DNA from: Strobilurus pachycystidiatus
Lineage: Eukaryota; Basidiomycota; Agaricomycetes; Agaricales; Physalacriaceae
Reading direction: 5' to 3'
Assembly (NCBI GenBank): GCA_019915135.1
Contig: JAHLMK010000003.1
Span: forward strand, 992,001 to 1,056,000
DNA: 64,000 nt
The position numbers and the translations under genes are program-made. The notes beneath the pieces are model-generated. The model was not told the DNA's origin and searched no databases. It worked only from the letters and a program-made list of their open reading frames with translations. Below, piece after piece: positions 37,536 through 48,282 of this stretch. Every line of letters begins with the position of its first letter. Positions within the stretch are counted from its first letter, which is position 1.

Positions 37536-38666
37536 CCCAGTGAAAAGTCCCGATGTATTTATCTGTATTTATCTGCACGATCTGTTGTATTCTGTATCCT
37601 TCTGTATTCAGAAGTAAAATCAGGCCAGAATATGCACATTCAGGAAATGAAAGTTGAAAACTTCTAGGAAGTCTCAGAGTTCTAAAATATTGTTTCTCGG
37701 AATCGAGTCTTTGACGAAAAATCAATGACAACTTTCACATCCTCGCCAGATTGAAAACAATATTGTGTGTTTTTCGCTCGATCCCGGCGTTATCATTCTG
37801 TCCTCCCGTAAATCAACTCGAAAGATTTCATAAAGTCCATCAAAGTCATCATACTTGCGATCGGCCTCGCATACACAGCTTGTCTTCTTACCATCACTTG
37901 CCCCGCTGCGGTACTGCCTGCCAGTCGGAGCTTTCGTCCCTTCCACGCCGCCTCCACACTCGAGCTTCGCGTTGCAGCATTGACTGGCCTTGGACAATCC
38001 ACGGACATGGCCTACAACGGACGATGGCCATCTATGACACCCACGACATCGCGGACGACCGAGTCAAGGACGACGACTGGCCCTTTGACGGCTACTGCGA
38101 GGAATCCCCCCGAGGACGAGACACCTTGACCACAGTGTCCATTTAGACGCGGACGAGGAGAGACACGAGACGAGGACGAGGAGACACACTGGGCCTGGCC
38201 ACCAATGCCTGTTCTCTGTGGGCACCACACCACACCGACGACGAGACACTGGCGAATGACGCGATGACGTGGAGAGGGCGGCGGTGCGTCATCATTTCTC
38301 TCTCCTAACTAGCAGCTCATCCGTATTCCTCAGATCGTCAAGGACGCGCGACATGGCAACAGCTGTGATGACGGGAGAGCGACGCGAGGGCGTTTCAGTG
38401 CAGTGATGTATGGGCGAGGCGAGAAGCGTTCGAGAAGCAGGGCGGCGGCCGCGGGCATTCCATCGCCGGCAGAGGCGGAGGTATCCACAAAATGTATCAC
38501 TACCAGCACAATAAATACAATTTTTTCATCTCATCTGTATTCGTGTGCTTTTCGATACAGATAGAAACCGAAGAATACACCTCCTGAGCTGTATTCCTGC
38601 AGGTCAACTGTATTCCCCGATAAATACAGAAAATTACAGAAAATTACACATGGACTTTTCACTGGG
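37536..38666. mobile_element. 1.13-kb element with 15-bp perfect terminal inverted repeats
   Basis: CCCAGTGAAAAGTCC at 37536-37550 recurs as its exact inverse GGACTTTTCACTGGG at 38652-38666. Just inside both ends are short iterations of TGTATTTATC/TGTATT (37554-37610 and 38520-38640), so the subterminal regions are also alike in inverse orientation. The interior has no recognisable transposase, only a G/A-C/T-biased segment near 38140-38240, so this would be a non-autonomous element. No clear target duplication borders it. Confidence 0.6.
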
Positions 38667-39215
38667 AGTCTGATGATCGTTCCCGCAGAGACGAATTCAG
38701 TCGAGTTACATAATGTGCCGACGGCAAGGCTCGGCAGAGTGGCCTCTTCCCGAGCCCCTTAACGCCACCGGTACCCCAACGCCTCTTTAGTGCCTTCATT
38801 CTCACACAGACACACGCTCCATCTTTAATCCGCTCCTGCACGGTCTGCTGAACGCGTTCTTCTCGACATGCTCTTCCCACCGGCTACTCAGCCGTTATCA
38901 CAGCGAAACATCATTTGGTTCATAAACTTGTCACAGGCCTCGTATGTTTGCTCGTGCATGTTCCTTGAGGGTATTCTTTCATCAAAGATCATGTATCACT
39001 GCTGGTGGCGCATCTTACCATCGACAGGATCTTGATGGAGTTGCCGAGCTTCTAATCTGCGTCTACTTAGCTATAGCGGGAACCTCTAAACGCTCCGAGC
39101 ACTGATCTATGTATGGAAACGCTGTTTCGACGTAAGGATACTCCGGACACTTATAAGAAAGCCACACAGCAGTCACCTACTTCTCTTCGCCACCGCCTAC
39201 CACACTGCTTTGACC
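38667..39215. other. Intergenic, upstream of membrane-protein gene
   Basis: No coding region was found. It contains the upstream region of the gene starting at 39216 and no distinctive element. Confidence 0.35.
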
Positions 39216-41799
39216 ATGGCCAGTCTTCTCATCAGAGTGAGCCTCGCGACCGTTTGCATTCAGAGTGTCTTCTATGGCATGGTCGTTGTCTTATTTCTCG
39301 TGTCGACCTATCTTCATCTCCGACTTGTCTCCGTAACTCCAGTTTCGAGGCCGGGCTCCCGAGCGTTGTGGACCCCAGTCTTCATCGGGACAACCATCGT
39401 GTTCTTCTTCATCACTGGATTCTGGATCGTTATGGTTATCCAGCTTCTGCAAGCTTTCGTGACCTTCAAAGGTGGCACTGCACCGATCGACGTATTTGCG
39501 AACCCCTCGCAGTCCTGTAACGTCGCCAAGACTGTGCTCGCCTTTGCCACCATTATAATTGCTGACGCCATGGTCGTAAGTTTCCGAGGCTAAGGTGAAT
39601 TTTGCGAGTCCTTATCGTCTCCTGTCTAGATCTACCGCCTGTGGGTTGTCTGGAACCAAAATAGAGTTGTTCTCCTTGTCCCGTGTCTAACCTTGGCCGG
39701 ACTCCTTGGTACGCAGACAATCACCTACTACTCAAGGCCACGCTCATTCTGGCTTACTATTAGTTTCTGTTAGGCTTATGGTCTATGTCTGTTCAGGCTG
39801 GGTGTTTTTCAAGTTTTTTCAAGTTGCGGAAAGAGAGAGAAAAAAGAGAGAGGGGAGGGTTATATCAAGATACATACCAATCCGGAGACAGCAGCCTCTG
39901 GTGCCAAATGAGCCTGGGACCGAAATATGCGCGTTCCGCGGTTTGTTTTCAAGTGTGGCCTATGCGCTCATTTGGCAGGGGATTCACTTTTCAAGGCTAT
40001 GTCCATTCGGGGCACGGCCTGTTTTTGGACATAGGCCCCAGCCAATGATTTTCAAGTTTCTTATCATACAGATAAGATTAACCAGATGTAGAAGCGGGTG
40101 CCACGGACCGAACATCAATCGAACGTTCTCTCTCTCGGTGACGACGACATCGGTAACGACGACAAAGACGAATCTCGACAGACGCGACCATCACGGCCAA
40201 CGGTAGCAGCAAAGAAATTCGCACTCCGCTTCTGTGCAGGATATCCGAGCACCAGAATACAGGGTGCAAGCGACGCGGCTCGCCTACGATGGCTTTTAGA
40301 GCTCTGGATTCACGTGGATCTCGTCCGCCCACGCAATACCACAAGAATTGTAGAAGGGAGGGGTAGAAAGGGAGACGTGTGCCAGTGACTGGCAGCAACT
40401 TCATGTATCTGGTAGGCTCATATTGACTTATCCTCTCTGATGTCGGTGCCCGCGCAGTACGTGTGGTCTATTCACTGACCGTCTTCTCAGTGTTGTACCC
40501 GCTTACGCTCCACATCTCGACGCGCGACGCGCGACACTTAGCAGACCGCTATGCACGCGCCCACATGTCCACTCAGCTAACACTTGATATTCGCACGTCC
40601 TTACTACCTGCATCCTCACACTACTCAAATACATTACATACCCTTGCTGTATACATGTTTGAATACAACATTCGACTGTAAGTACTGTACTTGTCTGTGC
40701 AAAAAATTCGGGGCCTGCGGCGCTTAGTCCCTTGCAGATGCTAATCTCTGCTGAGCCTCAGGCTGGCTCGCTGCCTTTGCGCATCTCAAACATTGCTCAG
40801 CATCATGGAAACACTATAAATGACATCTTTGTGCTAGAACCTGCCTAGAACGACTGCTCGGCTCCAAAATACACCTGTGTCACTATGTACATGCACCCAA
40901 GTGTGGATATGCGTGGAAATTAGCCTGGCGCCGCTGAGGATTGAACTCGTGAACTCGGCAAGAACCTGCCGGTTGGCTCATGTCCATACACGGACATAGG
41001 CCTGAACTGACATGTTTCAAGGGCCTTCTGTTATTGGAACTGTAGATCAAATTGCTCGCGTAAGTTGGTGTTCGTCTTGGAACCATCATCCACTCAAGCG
41101 AAAACAGCCTCATACGAACAGTGTCTTCGATGCAACGGCTGCAATATGGCTCAGATTTGCGGTTATCTTCAGCCTTTGGTAAGATAGTCTCTGTTCCACC
41201 TTTGACCTGTGCTTAGCGATCTTCAGCGAAAACGCTTACTCCACAGGTTGCTATTTCCCTACAGATGATTCGTCTGCAAACTGATTGCGTCCAGGGATGA
41301 TCGCGTTTCGCATATGGAAGATCAACCGTCTCACAGAGAAGTACGGGGGAGGAGCGCTTACGGTGAGCACCTTCGCGGGGCTACTCATTGCCCGACCCGA
41401 TTCACATGATCACAAGTCCGTCGCGGCAACAATTATCGAAAGCGCGTCCATATACACGTTCGTGATACTTTTGACTGCCTCTTCACTATCGATGCTAAAA
41501 ACCAAACGTGCAGGGTATGGACGATCGCCTTCCTCGTGACATATCAGCTCCAGTCCGACCTTCAATTCTTTGTTGTGGATACCATCCCACACATCTCGGC
41601 CATTGCTACCCTTCTAATCAACACAAGAGTGGGATTAGGTTGGGCATTAACATCAACGGACATGGTGTCGAGTTTCCGGGAGCAGCACGAATTACGAAGT
41701 GTACGAGTGGAGGTGGCACAGAACGTGCATTACCCTAACGATGATTCACACGAGGATGTCGAGTCCATTGCTGCAGAGTCGCGCAGTATTAAAGCTTGA
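39216..41799 (+). pseudogene. Multi-pass membrane protein, apparently interrupted by an insertion
   Basis: The first exon (39216-39575) gives MASLLIRVSLATVCIQSVFYG, three hydrophobic helices and WTPVFIGTTIVFFFITGFW. A second exon has IYRLWVVWNQNRVVLLVPCL. The paralogue at 63075 continues with an exon of type YAIDLTTLYLQ..GVWSTSLLM. Here its start (AYGLCLF near 39775) and its end (VIGTVDQIA near 41030) are about 1.2 kb apart. Downstream exons resume in order: VFDATAAIWLRFAV near 41130, then MIAFRIWKINRLTEKYGGG at 41297. After it come two helices and an ending DVESIAAESRSIKA at 41799. The family is a seven-helix-like, lineage-specific agaricomycete type of unknown function. A very long intron is the alternative to a broken gene. 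Confidence 0.5.
39814..41011. mobile_element. Putative insertion inside the membrane-protein gene
   Basis: The boundaries come from comparing the interrupted exon with the paralogue at the right edge of the window. TTTCAAG lies at both junctions (39807-39813 or 39817-39823, and 41012-41018) and could be a target duplication. The same string also recurs inside (39947, 39989, 40050), so this is weak. The content includes a purine-rich run near 39827-39860 and a tRNA-like fragment near 40923-40980. No transposase was found. Confidence 0.35.
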
Positions 41800-43697
41800 A
41801 TATATCACCGGGTTTGTATTTTGGATTGACACGCACGGACATGCAACGGTCACGATCAAGTATTCCGGGGACCGTGTGAGTTGTTTTCAGACGGCCATGG
41901 AGGAAGTAACATGGGCCCAGGATTCGAGGTGTTTACGAGGCTCTCATCAGCTTCGAGCACTTCAACACAAGACCTTACTTCCCTCAGGTACACCAGCGGA
42001 GGTCTATGTTCCTCCCGCACCCTATGGGGCTCCAGAGGTCTGGCAGAGTCAGGCGCCGAGGTAGCACGGGAAAAATCCCCAACCCATCCACCAAAAAAAA
42101 AAAAAAAAAAAAAAAAAAACAAAGACCTTACATTCTACCTTTGTCTGGGCCTTTGCCGCATCCTCAAGCCTCTCCACCGCGATCGTCAGCCTCTCCAGCA
42201 CGCTGAGACTGAACACGCATGGGTTGACCAAGAGAACACATTAAGAGTCCGCAGCATTCTTACGTATCCTCTTGAGATTTGAGCGGAAGTCCCGTTCTCC
42301 CACAACAGCATGTCAGAACACAAGGGCCGTGGTCGTACACCTCGAACATGAGATGTTCCGACTGAGGCAACGGGCGTAGGAATGCGCAATGGTATAGCTC
42401 CTTGAGACGGGACTCAATCAATGACGCTGAGCATTCGACACAGATGGAATCGACAGTGATTCAGAGTACTCGGAAGGAACAGACCTGAGGCTAGCGAGCA
42501 TGCCGCGTAGGGAGGGATGTCGTGCAATTCGTCAACAATTGCGCCTCTAAGCACTGGTGGGACCCAAATGGCAGTAGTACTACTGGACGGAGGTCAGATT
42601 GTGAATTGACGGGTCAATAGGACCAACGTATCGCTTGCCAGAACAATTCCCGAGGGCGCTTTGAACTATACGAGGCCCCTAGGTACATGCATGCCGCGTG
42701 TGTACAATAAAGGAGCGAGTACAAGGACTACTGTGAGGTGAGTTGTCCCAGATATCCGTGGCAGTAACAGGAGTCCCGGTGATTACTGGGCTCAACTTCA
42801 ATAAGAGTGCGAGGACATCCGAGTCGCGACCTGCCTACATCTTGTTGACCGAGACGATGCTTTTACTCATTCAACGATAGGAACGTGTGAAAATGCATTC
42901 AATACCGACCTGACATGCAGTTCAATAACGATTGAAGCTTGGTGACCCGAGGGCTTTCCAAGTACCGACGAAATTTGACCGGAAGCCAAGCCGGACGATA
43001 TCGCACCGTGGGTTAAGTCCGCCATGTGAGATCGTCGTTTCAATGTCATTGACACTCTTTCAATGGGGAAGTTGACTTTCATCATGAGCTGTGTAAACCG
43101 GTTTACGGATGAGGTGTTGAAAGCTGTAGGGCAAGTCCTCGCTGTGAAAACAGTGCTTTACTTCAAGTTCGTTCTAGAATCGGAGCGATGTAGAGGATAG
43201 AGGTCGCTCGTATCGTTGCACAACTCCGACTCCGTTGTGTGGGATCGATGCGGTCAGCGAGACGCTCTCAGGGCAAAGGTTGGTCTGTCGTCATGAGTTA
43301 TGATAGAGAGATACCATGTCTTCAAGTAGCTCGAAGCTTCAGGGAAAAAATCTGGCTTGCTGAGAGAGAGACTCCTAGAAGCAAATGTCGAGGTAGGATT
43401 CAAGAGTCGCGTAGCTTGCCGGCAAGTGCGTCTGTTCCGTGGTATGCAGTGGCTTATATTTTAGAATGACCTCCAGTGAACCCGCGGAGCATGCAGGGCA
43501 GACAGTCGTAGCCGGACAACAAGCCGCTGAAGTTTGCTTGGCCAGACAGATGCGGATTCATTCATCGCGACGTCGCTCTGGGGGCGCGAAGATGAAAGAA
43601 GAGAGAGTTGTTGTTGTGTGACGTGTGCCACTGCTCGCCGATCATCAGATTGCCCTTGCACTCCGACCACCACCATCATCATCTTTGACCGTCAACG
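41800..43697. other. Gene-poor stretch with possible F-box relic on the minus strand
   Basis: No intact gene was found. Between about 42180 and 43080 the minus strand has short Leu/Val-rich frames (for example LKVNFPIERVSMTL-like, and SDMLLWENGTSAQIS) reminiscent of the C-terminal half of agaricomycete F-box proteins. No F-box and no continuous frame were found. The 27-nt poly(A) lies at 42093-42119. Confidence 0.25.
42093..42119 (+). repeat. 27-nt poly(A) homopolymer
   Basis: Twenty-seven consecutive A bases, the longest homopolymer in the window. It may be the relic of a retroposed poly(A) tail or a simple repeat. Its length is also liable to sequencing error. Confidence 0.9.
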
Positions 43698-44060
43698 ATG
43701 GCCGACCTGCTCACGCCACTTCTCCGCCAAATCCTACGCATTACGACCAACGAAGGCCGAATTTTCCTTGGCACTTTTGCCGGCACCGACCAGCCGCTCA
43801 ACATCGTACTGGTCAACGCGGAAGAGTTCCGCCTCGTGCACGCGTATGAGCATCGAGACAAAATGGAGGTGATCCAGGAGGAGGACGAGTCCGAGCTAGA
43901 CAGGGAGGTCCGACACACCCACGAGACAGAAATGCGCGTCGAGAATCTGGACGGGCGCTATGTCGGCCAGGTCCTAATTCCCTGGAAGATGATCGTCAAG
44001 GTCGAGGTTTCCGCAGCCGGACAATACGGAGATGGCGAAGGCGAGGACCAGTACACTTAG
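43698..44060 (+). CDS. LSm-domain protein, NatC auxiliary subunit Naa38-like
   Basis: This is a single-exon protein of 120 residues. The Sm fold is clear. Sm1 is the segment LRQILRITTNEGRIFLGTF with TDQPLNIVLVNAEEF (near residues 10-45). Sm2 is RYVGQVLIPWKMIVKVEV (near residues 91-108). The two are separated by an acidic linker. The Sm2 sequence with VxIPxxxIVKVEV, and the lack of an RG-rich tail, fit Naa38/LSMD1, the small subunit of the NatC N-terminal acetyltransferase. A spliceosomal LSm is possible but less likely. The start is at 43698 just after a CAACG context. It is housekeeping, unrelated to its neighbours. Confidence 0.72.
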   Translation: MADLLTPLLRQILRITTNEGRIFLGTFAGTDQPLNIVLVNAEEFRLVHAYEHRDKMEVIQEEDESELDREVRHTHETEMRVENLDGRYVGQVLIPWKMIVKVEVSAAGQYGDGEGEDQYT

Positions 44061-44475
44061 AGTCAGACGGAGCTTGCTGTTGTGGACCGGTATGGGAGTC
44101 TCGGGCGGGGAGCCCAGACCATCCCCGCCGTACCCCCAGGCGACCACAAATCAGTCGTTCTCTCTGCCATGCCACGGTTCCGTAAAGGCAGTGCTCTCTG
44201 CTTCGATTCAGAAAAGGTCCTTGGAGTTAACAGCACCAAACCCGTAGTCGACGGGTTTCACATTCAGAAATTTCGGCTGACACTCAGTGTAGCAGCCCAA
44301 TTTCACCTGCTGTCTTTCCGATCACTTATATTAGGCCACCTCCGGATCCCCACTCTCTAGTCAATTACTCGTGCCCGAAATGGAGTATTCACCTGCTCTT
44401 ATACCGTCGACCTTCGCTCAGAGTCATAAACTCTTACCATCATCATCATCTATCCTCCTTGCATTACGTCGCGCA

Positions 44476-45474
44476 ATGTCGTCCTCATCAATGCTGGACG
44501 TCTTCCTATCCACGTTCTACTACAAGTAAACCCTCATTGGCGTTCTCTGACTGCTGTGGACTCATAAAGCTTTACTCTAGGTCCCTTTCCTACCCAAACT
44601 TCCACTCTCTCCCTCAAGAGCTCATCGACTGCATAGTCGATCAACTTGCGGACGACAAGCCTTCCCTTAAGGCATGCGCCAGTGTCTGCCGCGCGTTTCT
44701 GCCGCGTTGTCGCGCACACCTATGGCACACCATCGGTCCCATTAATTGGATTACCTTCCGGACCCTATTCGACAAACTCCCACCTGTTCTGCTCAGATAC
44801 GTCCGCGAAGTCATTTTCGCGAACGGATACCCCCTCAACGAGACCATGATACCCATGCTCCAAGCCTTCCCCAACCTCCGCGCTCTGCGTCTCAGCGACC
44901 CATATCGGTCGCATTGCTTCAACGAGACATTCATCCCCCCATCGAACCGCATAACATCACTTGCGTTCACCTCCCTGATCCACGATATGACGGGGAAATG
45001 TTCGCTTCTTCGACCGCTGCCGCATTTGAAGGACCTTACCTTTGAGACCTTTGATCAGAGCCCGTGCGGCCTCGCGTGCACTTGCGGGCTACCCGGACCA
45101 CCTCTGCACTCGTTGACGCTGGACTGCCGCAGGTGGCGGTCGAACGCCGCTGACACATTCGATGCCGTCTTAGCGAATCCATGTATATTCAATCTGGACT
45201 CGCTCCGGCGCTTAGAAGTGCGCGTGCACACTCTTGGCGATGTGGACTCGTTGAGGAAGTTGCTTGAGAGAACGAGGGATACACTGGAGGATTTCACTCT
45301 GAGTGTGCAAGGTACGCTTTATTGAGTTCTGGCACTTGTGATCTGCGTGTCTGATCTTTGATGGTAGACCATGACGACGTCGAGATGCCGCTACCGTCGT
45401 TTGCCATAGGACGGCCGATACGCTGGGCCAAGTGCTCAGAGGTTTTGTGTCGGACGTGCCACTTGATTGCCTGA
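44476..45474 (+). CDS. F-box protein, short
   Basis: The ATG at 44476 gives MSSSSMLDVFLSTFYYK, spliced by a 55-nt intron (44526-44580) to SLSYPNFHSLPQELIDCIVDQL, the F-box (about residues 22-65, with LKACASVCRAFLPRCRAHLW). The body is leucine-rich (LRALRLSDPYRSH, LKDLTFETF, LHSLTLDCRRW, LRRLEVRVHTLGD). A second intron (45312-45367) leads to a short last exon ending CRTCHLIA at 45474. At about 296 residues it is shorter than most agaricomycete F-box/LRR proteins (450-600). The 3' end therefore looks truncated, though the frame is intact. It is unrelated in detail to the two duplicated F-box genes. The target is unknown. Confidence 0.72.
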
Positions 45475-46551
45475 TGGAATATCTATCTTTGCAGTTGAAA
45501 GTTCTCTGATTGAAATTCACTATAACATCACATTAGCTTCTATGTAATACATGCCTACTAATCATCATCAATTAATTCGAGAGCGCTGAGCGCTCAAACT
45601 TGGACACCGAACTCGATGGCGCTGAACAGTTTGAAGGGATGATACTCGGCCGACATTTGTCTCCGCTTGAGCTTCGAGCGGATCGTCCAGCTGAGCTCCT
45701 TGCTGATCGGCAGCTCCGTGGCGGGCTGACTCGCGTCAGTGTGGCGGTGCTATGTGGCGTCCGCGAGCATGGGAAGAAAGTGTGATCACTGCATATGATT
45801 GACTCGTTTATCAAGTGGCGCTCGGGATATCATATGCCAGTCCAGTCCAGTCTGGGCGGTGTGTGTCGTAAGTTTGGTCGGCCTCATTCGACGCCAATGA
45901 AAATTCCTGTCTTGGTTTAGGCGTTCCCCTCGTGCTGCAATCGTTTGGATCGGGATGGGCAGGTAGACACTTGTGACGCGGTTACGGCCAATCCATGACC
46001 CGTGGACAACCTCAGTGTGCTGAATCTTGACTGCGTCGACAATCATTGGCAATTGCGGAGTGGATAGTGCGGTAGAGGCCGTTGCAACAATGAAGAGACT
46101 CCCCACTGGCAGGAGGAGGGGGAGTCATTGATAAAGAACATTATATTCGAGACTCCTAGCATAAAAGGTGGTGTATGTCGATAAAGCTAACTGTTTCACG
46201 CGACCTTGTGCTGCTACTACGAATCAAGCAAATGTAGATACCACGAGAGGAAGGGTCGCGTCTGGCCGTTTATCATTCTGTTGAATTTTGTTGGAGAGTC
46301 TGGGTGTCGATGCCTAAAGCGTACATGTATCAGGGGAGGGACTTCGCATGATGATGTCCGAGTCCAGACTGACAAAAACTGAGCAAGCGTCTGCAAGCTT
46401 CAAGCTCGAAGATGTTCAGGTCCTTAGGGAGCATAAGAGTTGGGGGAGGGGGGCATGAATTTACGAAGAGTATCGTCGGGCTGCGGGGAGAGAGGGGTAG
46501 GGGGTGTCAATTGAGTATATACTGGGAGCCAAGAGTTTCGGTAGCCGCTGA
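45475..46551. other. Intergenic, no gene recognised
   Basis: Several short frames on both strands, none with family resemblance. I see no repeat or RNA gene here. Confidence 0.35.
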
Positions 46552-47934
46552 CTATGGCCACAGTCCGAGCTCTGCGAGCTCAACAAGAACCGAGGGAGAT
46601 GCCCGCGATGGCATTGCTTTACGAGTGGCCAAGTCATCCGGGGCGTCACGCCAAACAGAGTCACTCGATTTCTCCAAAAGATGGTCCCGGGCCGCAGTCA
46701 GTTCATTAATGACTTCCCGCAAGCGGTCCAAGTCTGGAGGATCCTCGAGCATCGCGGGTACCTGAGGTACCTGTAAAGAGCAAGTATCAGGAACATGACC
46801 ACTGGTAGAGCCGTAGAATGATGGTTCGAACCTCCCAGTGATCGTTCAGCCAGAGCGCGTAGCGCGCCATAAGTTCGTAATTTTGATGAATGGTCGTCGC
46901 ATCTTTGATGAACCTTTCCAAGACAGAGTGCGCCCCCTGCAAAGCGGCTTGTGCACGCACCACGGCATCGGTGTGATATGTGTAGAAAAGGTGGCGCTTG
47001 TACCAAGGCAGGGCGCGAAATTCAGCATCGACATCGTCTCGTGTCGCGGTCACCGTCTGGAACAGATTCTCAGTGAACCTTAGGAAATCGCCGGTTATGG
47101 GCAGCATGTGTGCTTTGATGTACTGATGGAAGTTCCCATAACACGTTCGCGCACTAGCGGTTACTGCTTGAGTGGACATTTCCAGCTCTGTTTGGACCTC
47201 ACGAAAGGCGCGGGTGAGATTAAGGCGAGTGCGAAAGTCTTTCGCCTGATCACTGAGCTGGAATAGATGGTGCATACGGGAGAGTGCCTTTAATCCCCGA
47301 GTATACTGGAAAAAATAAGAAAGCATTATCGAAGGTTTGTAAAACTGGTACCTGCCAGTACGCTCGGGCTCTTCTGTCCCAACAGCCCTGTGGGAAAACC
47401 TTCAGGGTAGTGAACTGATCTGGATCGTTGATGCCTCCTTTGAAAGGGCTCTTGTACGAGCTAAGTGCTTCGAACTCCGCCTGTAGCGCGCTCACGCCAG
47501 GATGCCGGACACCATGATCTAAGAGGTAATCGTCGACACCCTCGAGCCTGAGGCCTGTGTCAGCAATGGGACGTTACAAAATAAGATGAAAAGGATTGTA
47601 CGCACAGCGCTGTTCTATATATATAGCTTACAAGGCCGGAGGAGGACATGATGTCGACCATGTTTGAGGCGTGGTGAACATTCTCTGATAAGACCCTAGT
47701 GAAGGCCAAAGTCCTGTTTTCGGAAACCATGAGAAGGGATTCATTGACAGTTCTCCACGGCCATGGCCCAGGATTTGTCGAGTAGTTCGGAGGCGGATTG
47801 GGCATGTAGGTTGCCGTAGAGTAGAGATCACGAAGGAGCCATCTGAGAGCACCTAGCCTGCTAGAGACGAATGAGAGGGCGAGGCACTGTGATGCAGCAA
47901 ACAGGAGGCAGGCAAAGATATGCGACGTGTGCAT
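46552..47934 (-). CDS. A-type helical secreted protein (array gene A)
   Basis: This is a protein of about 400 residues in four exons; I do not recognise its family. The start at 47934 gives a signal peptide (MHTSHIFACLLFAASQCLA). Landmarks shared with genes C and D: NRTLAFTRVL with a glycosylation site, NMVDIMSSSGL at the end of exon 1, then YKSP, DPDQFTTLKVFPQGCWD in exon 2. Exon 3 has MHHLFQL, ARTCYGNFHQYI and the most conserved segment, LPWYKRHLFYTYHTDAVVRA with NYELMARYALWL. The last exon has DPPDLDRLREVI and a shared C-terminus LAELGLWP. It is predicted all-helical, with no second membrane segment. It is divergently transcribed from gene B. A secreted or lumenal role is inferred from the signal peptide only. 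Confidence 0.7.
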
Positions 47935-48282
47935 GGTGACAAGTGGGTTTCAATGACGAGGCTGGCGTCCATCACGTCTTTATGGGACCGAAAAAGATCA
48001 TCGGCATCATAAGCCGGACGAAAGTAGATGAAGGATTACAAGCAGCCACAAACTGAGAACAAAAGAGCGATGATCTGTGGAAAGAGTGTGGAAACTGTCC
48101 AGTCGGAGATTGAATAGGTTTGATGTGCGCCGATCACCTTGTTCGAGGAAGCTCGTTCCTGGAACCTGCTATGTTGCCTATAAAAGCTGTAGAGTTTGAT
48201 GAAATCTCTAAATTGTCACTATCCTTCTATTCCTATCTTCCCCACTCACATCGAGACTCTCTCCCTAGCCGACGTTGACAAC
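47935..48282. promoter_or_regulatory. Bidirectional promoter of genes A and B
   Basis: The 348-bp head-to-head region has TATAAAA at 48179-48185, 98 bp before the gene B start. A block at about 48020-48072 (GATGAAGGATTACAAGCAGC, then CACAAACTGAGAACAAAAG) recurs upstream of gene C (about 54433-54470) and between D and E (about 56123-56175). It is the only conserved non-coding stretch I could find in these upstream regions. Confidence 0.6.

Noticed and set aside
37751..38249. Open frames inside the 1.13-kb TIR element
   Set aside because: Arginine/aspartate-biased low-complexity sequence without transposase motifs or splice partners.
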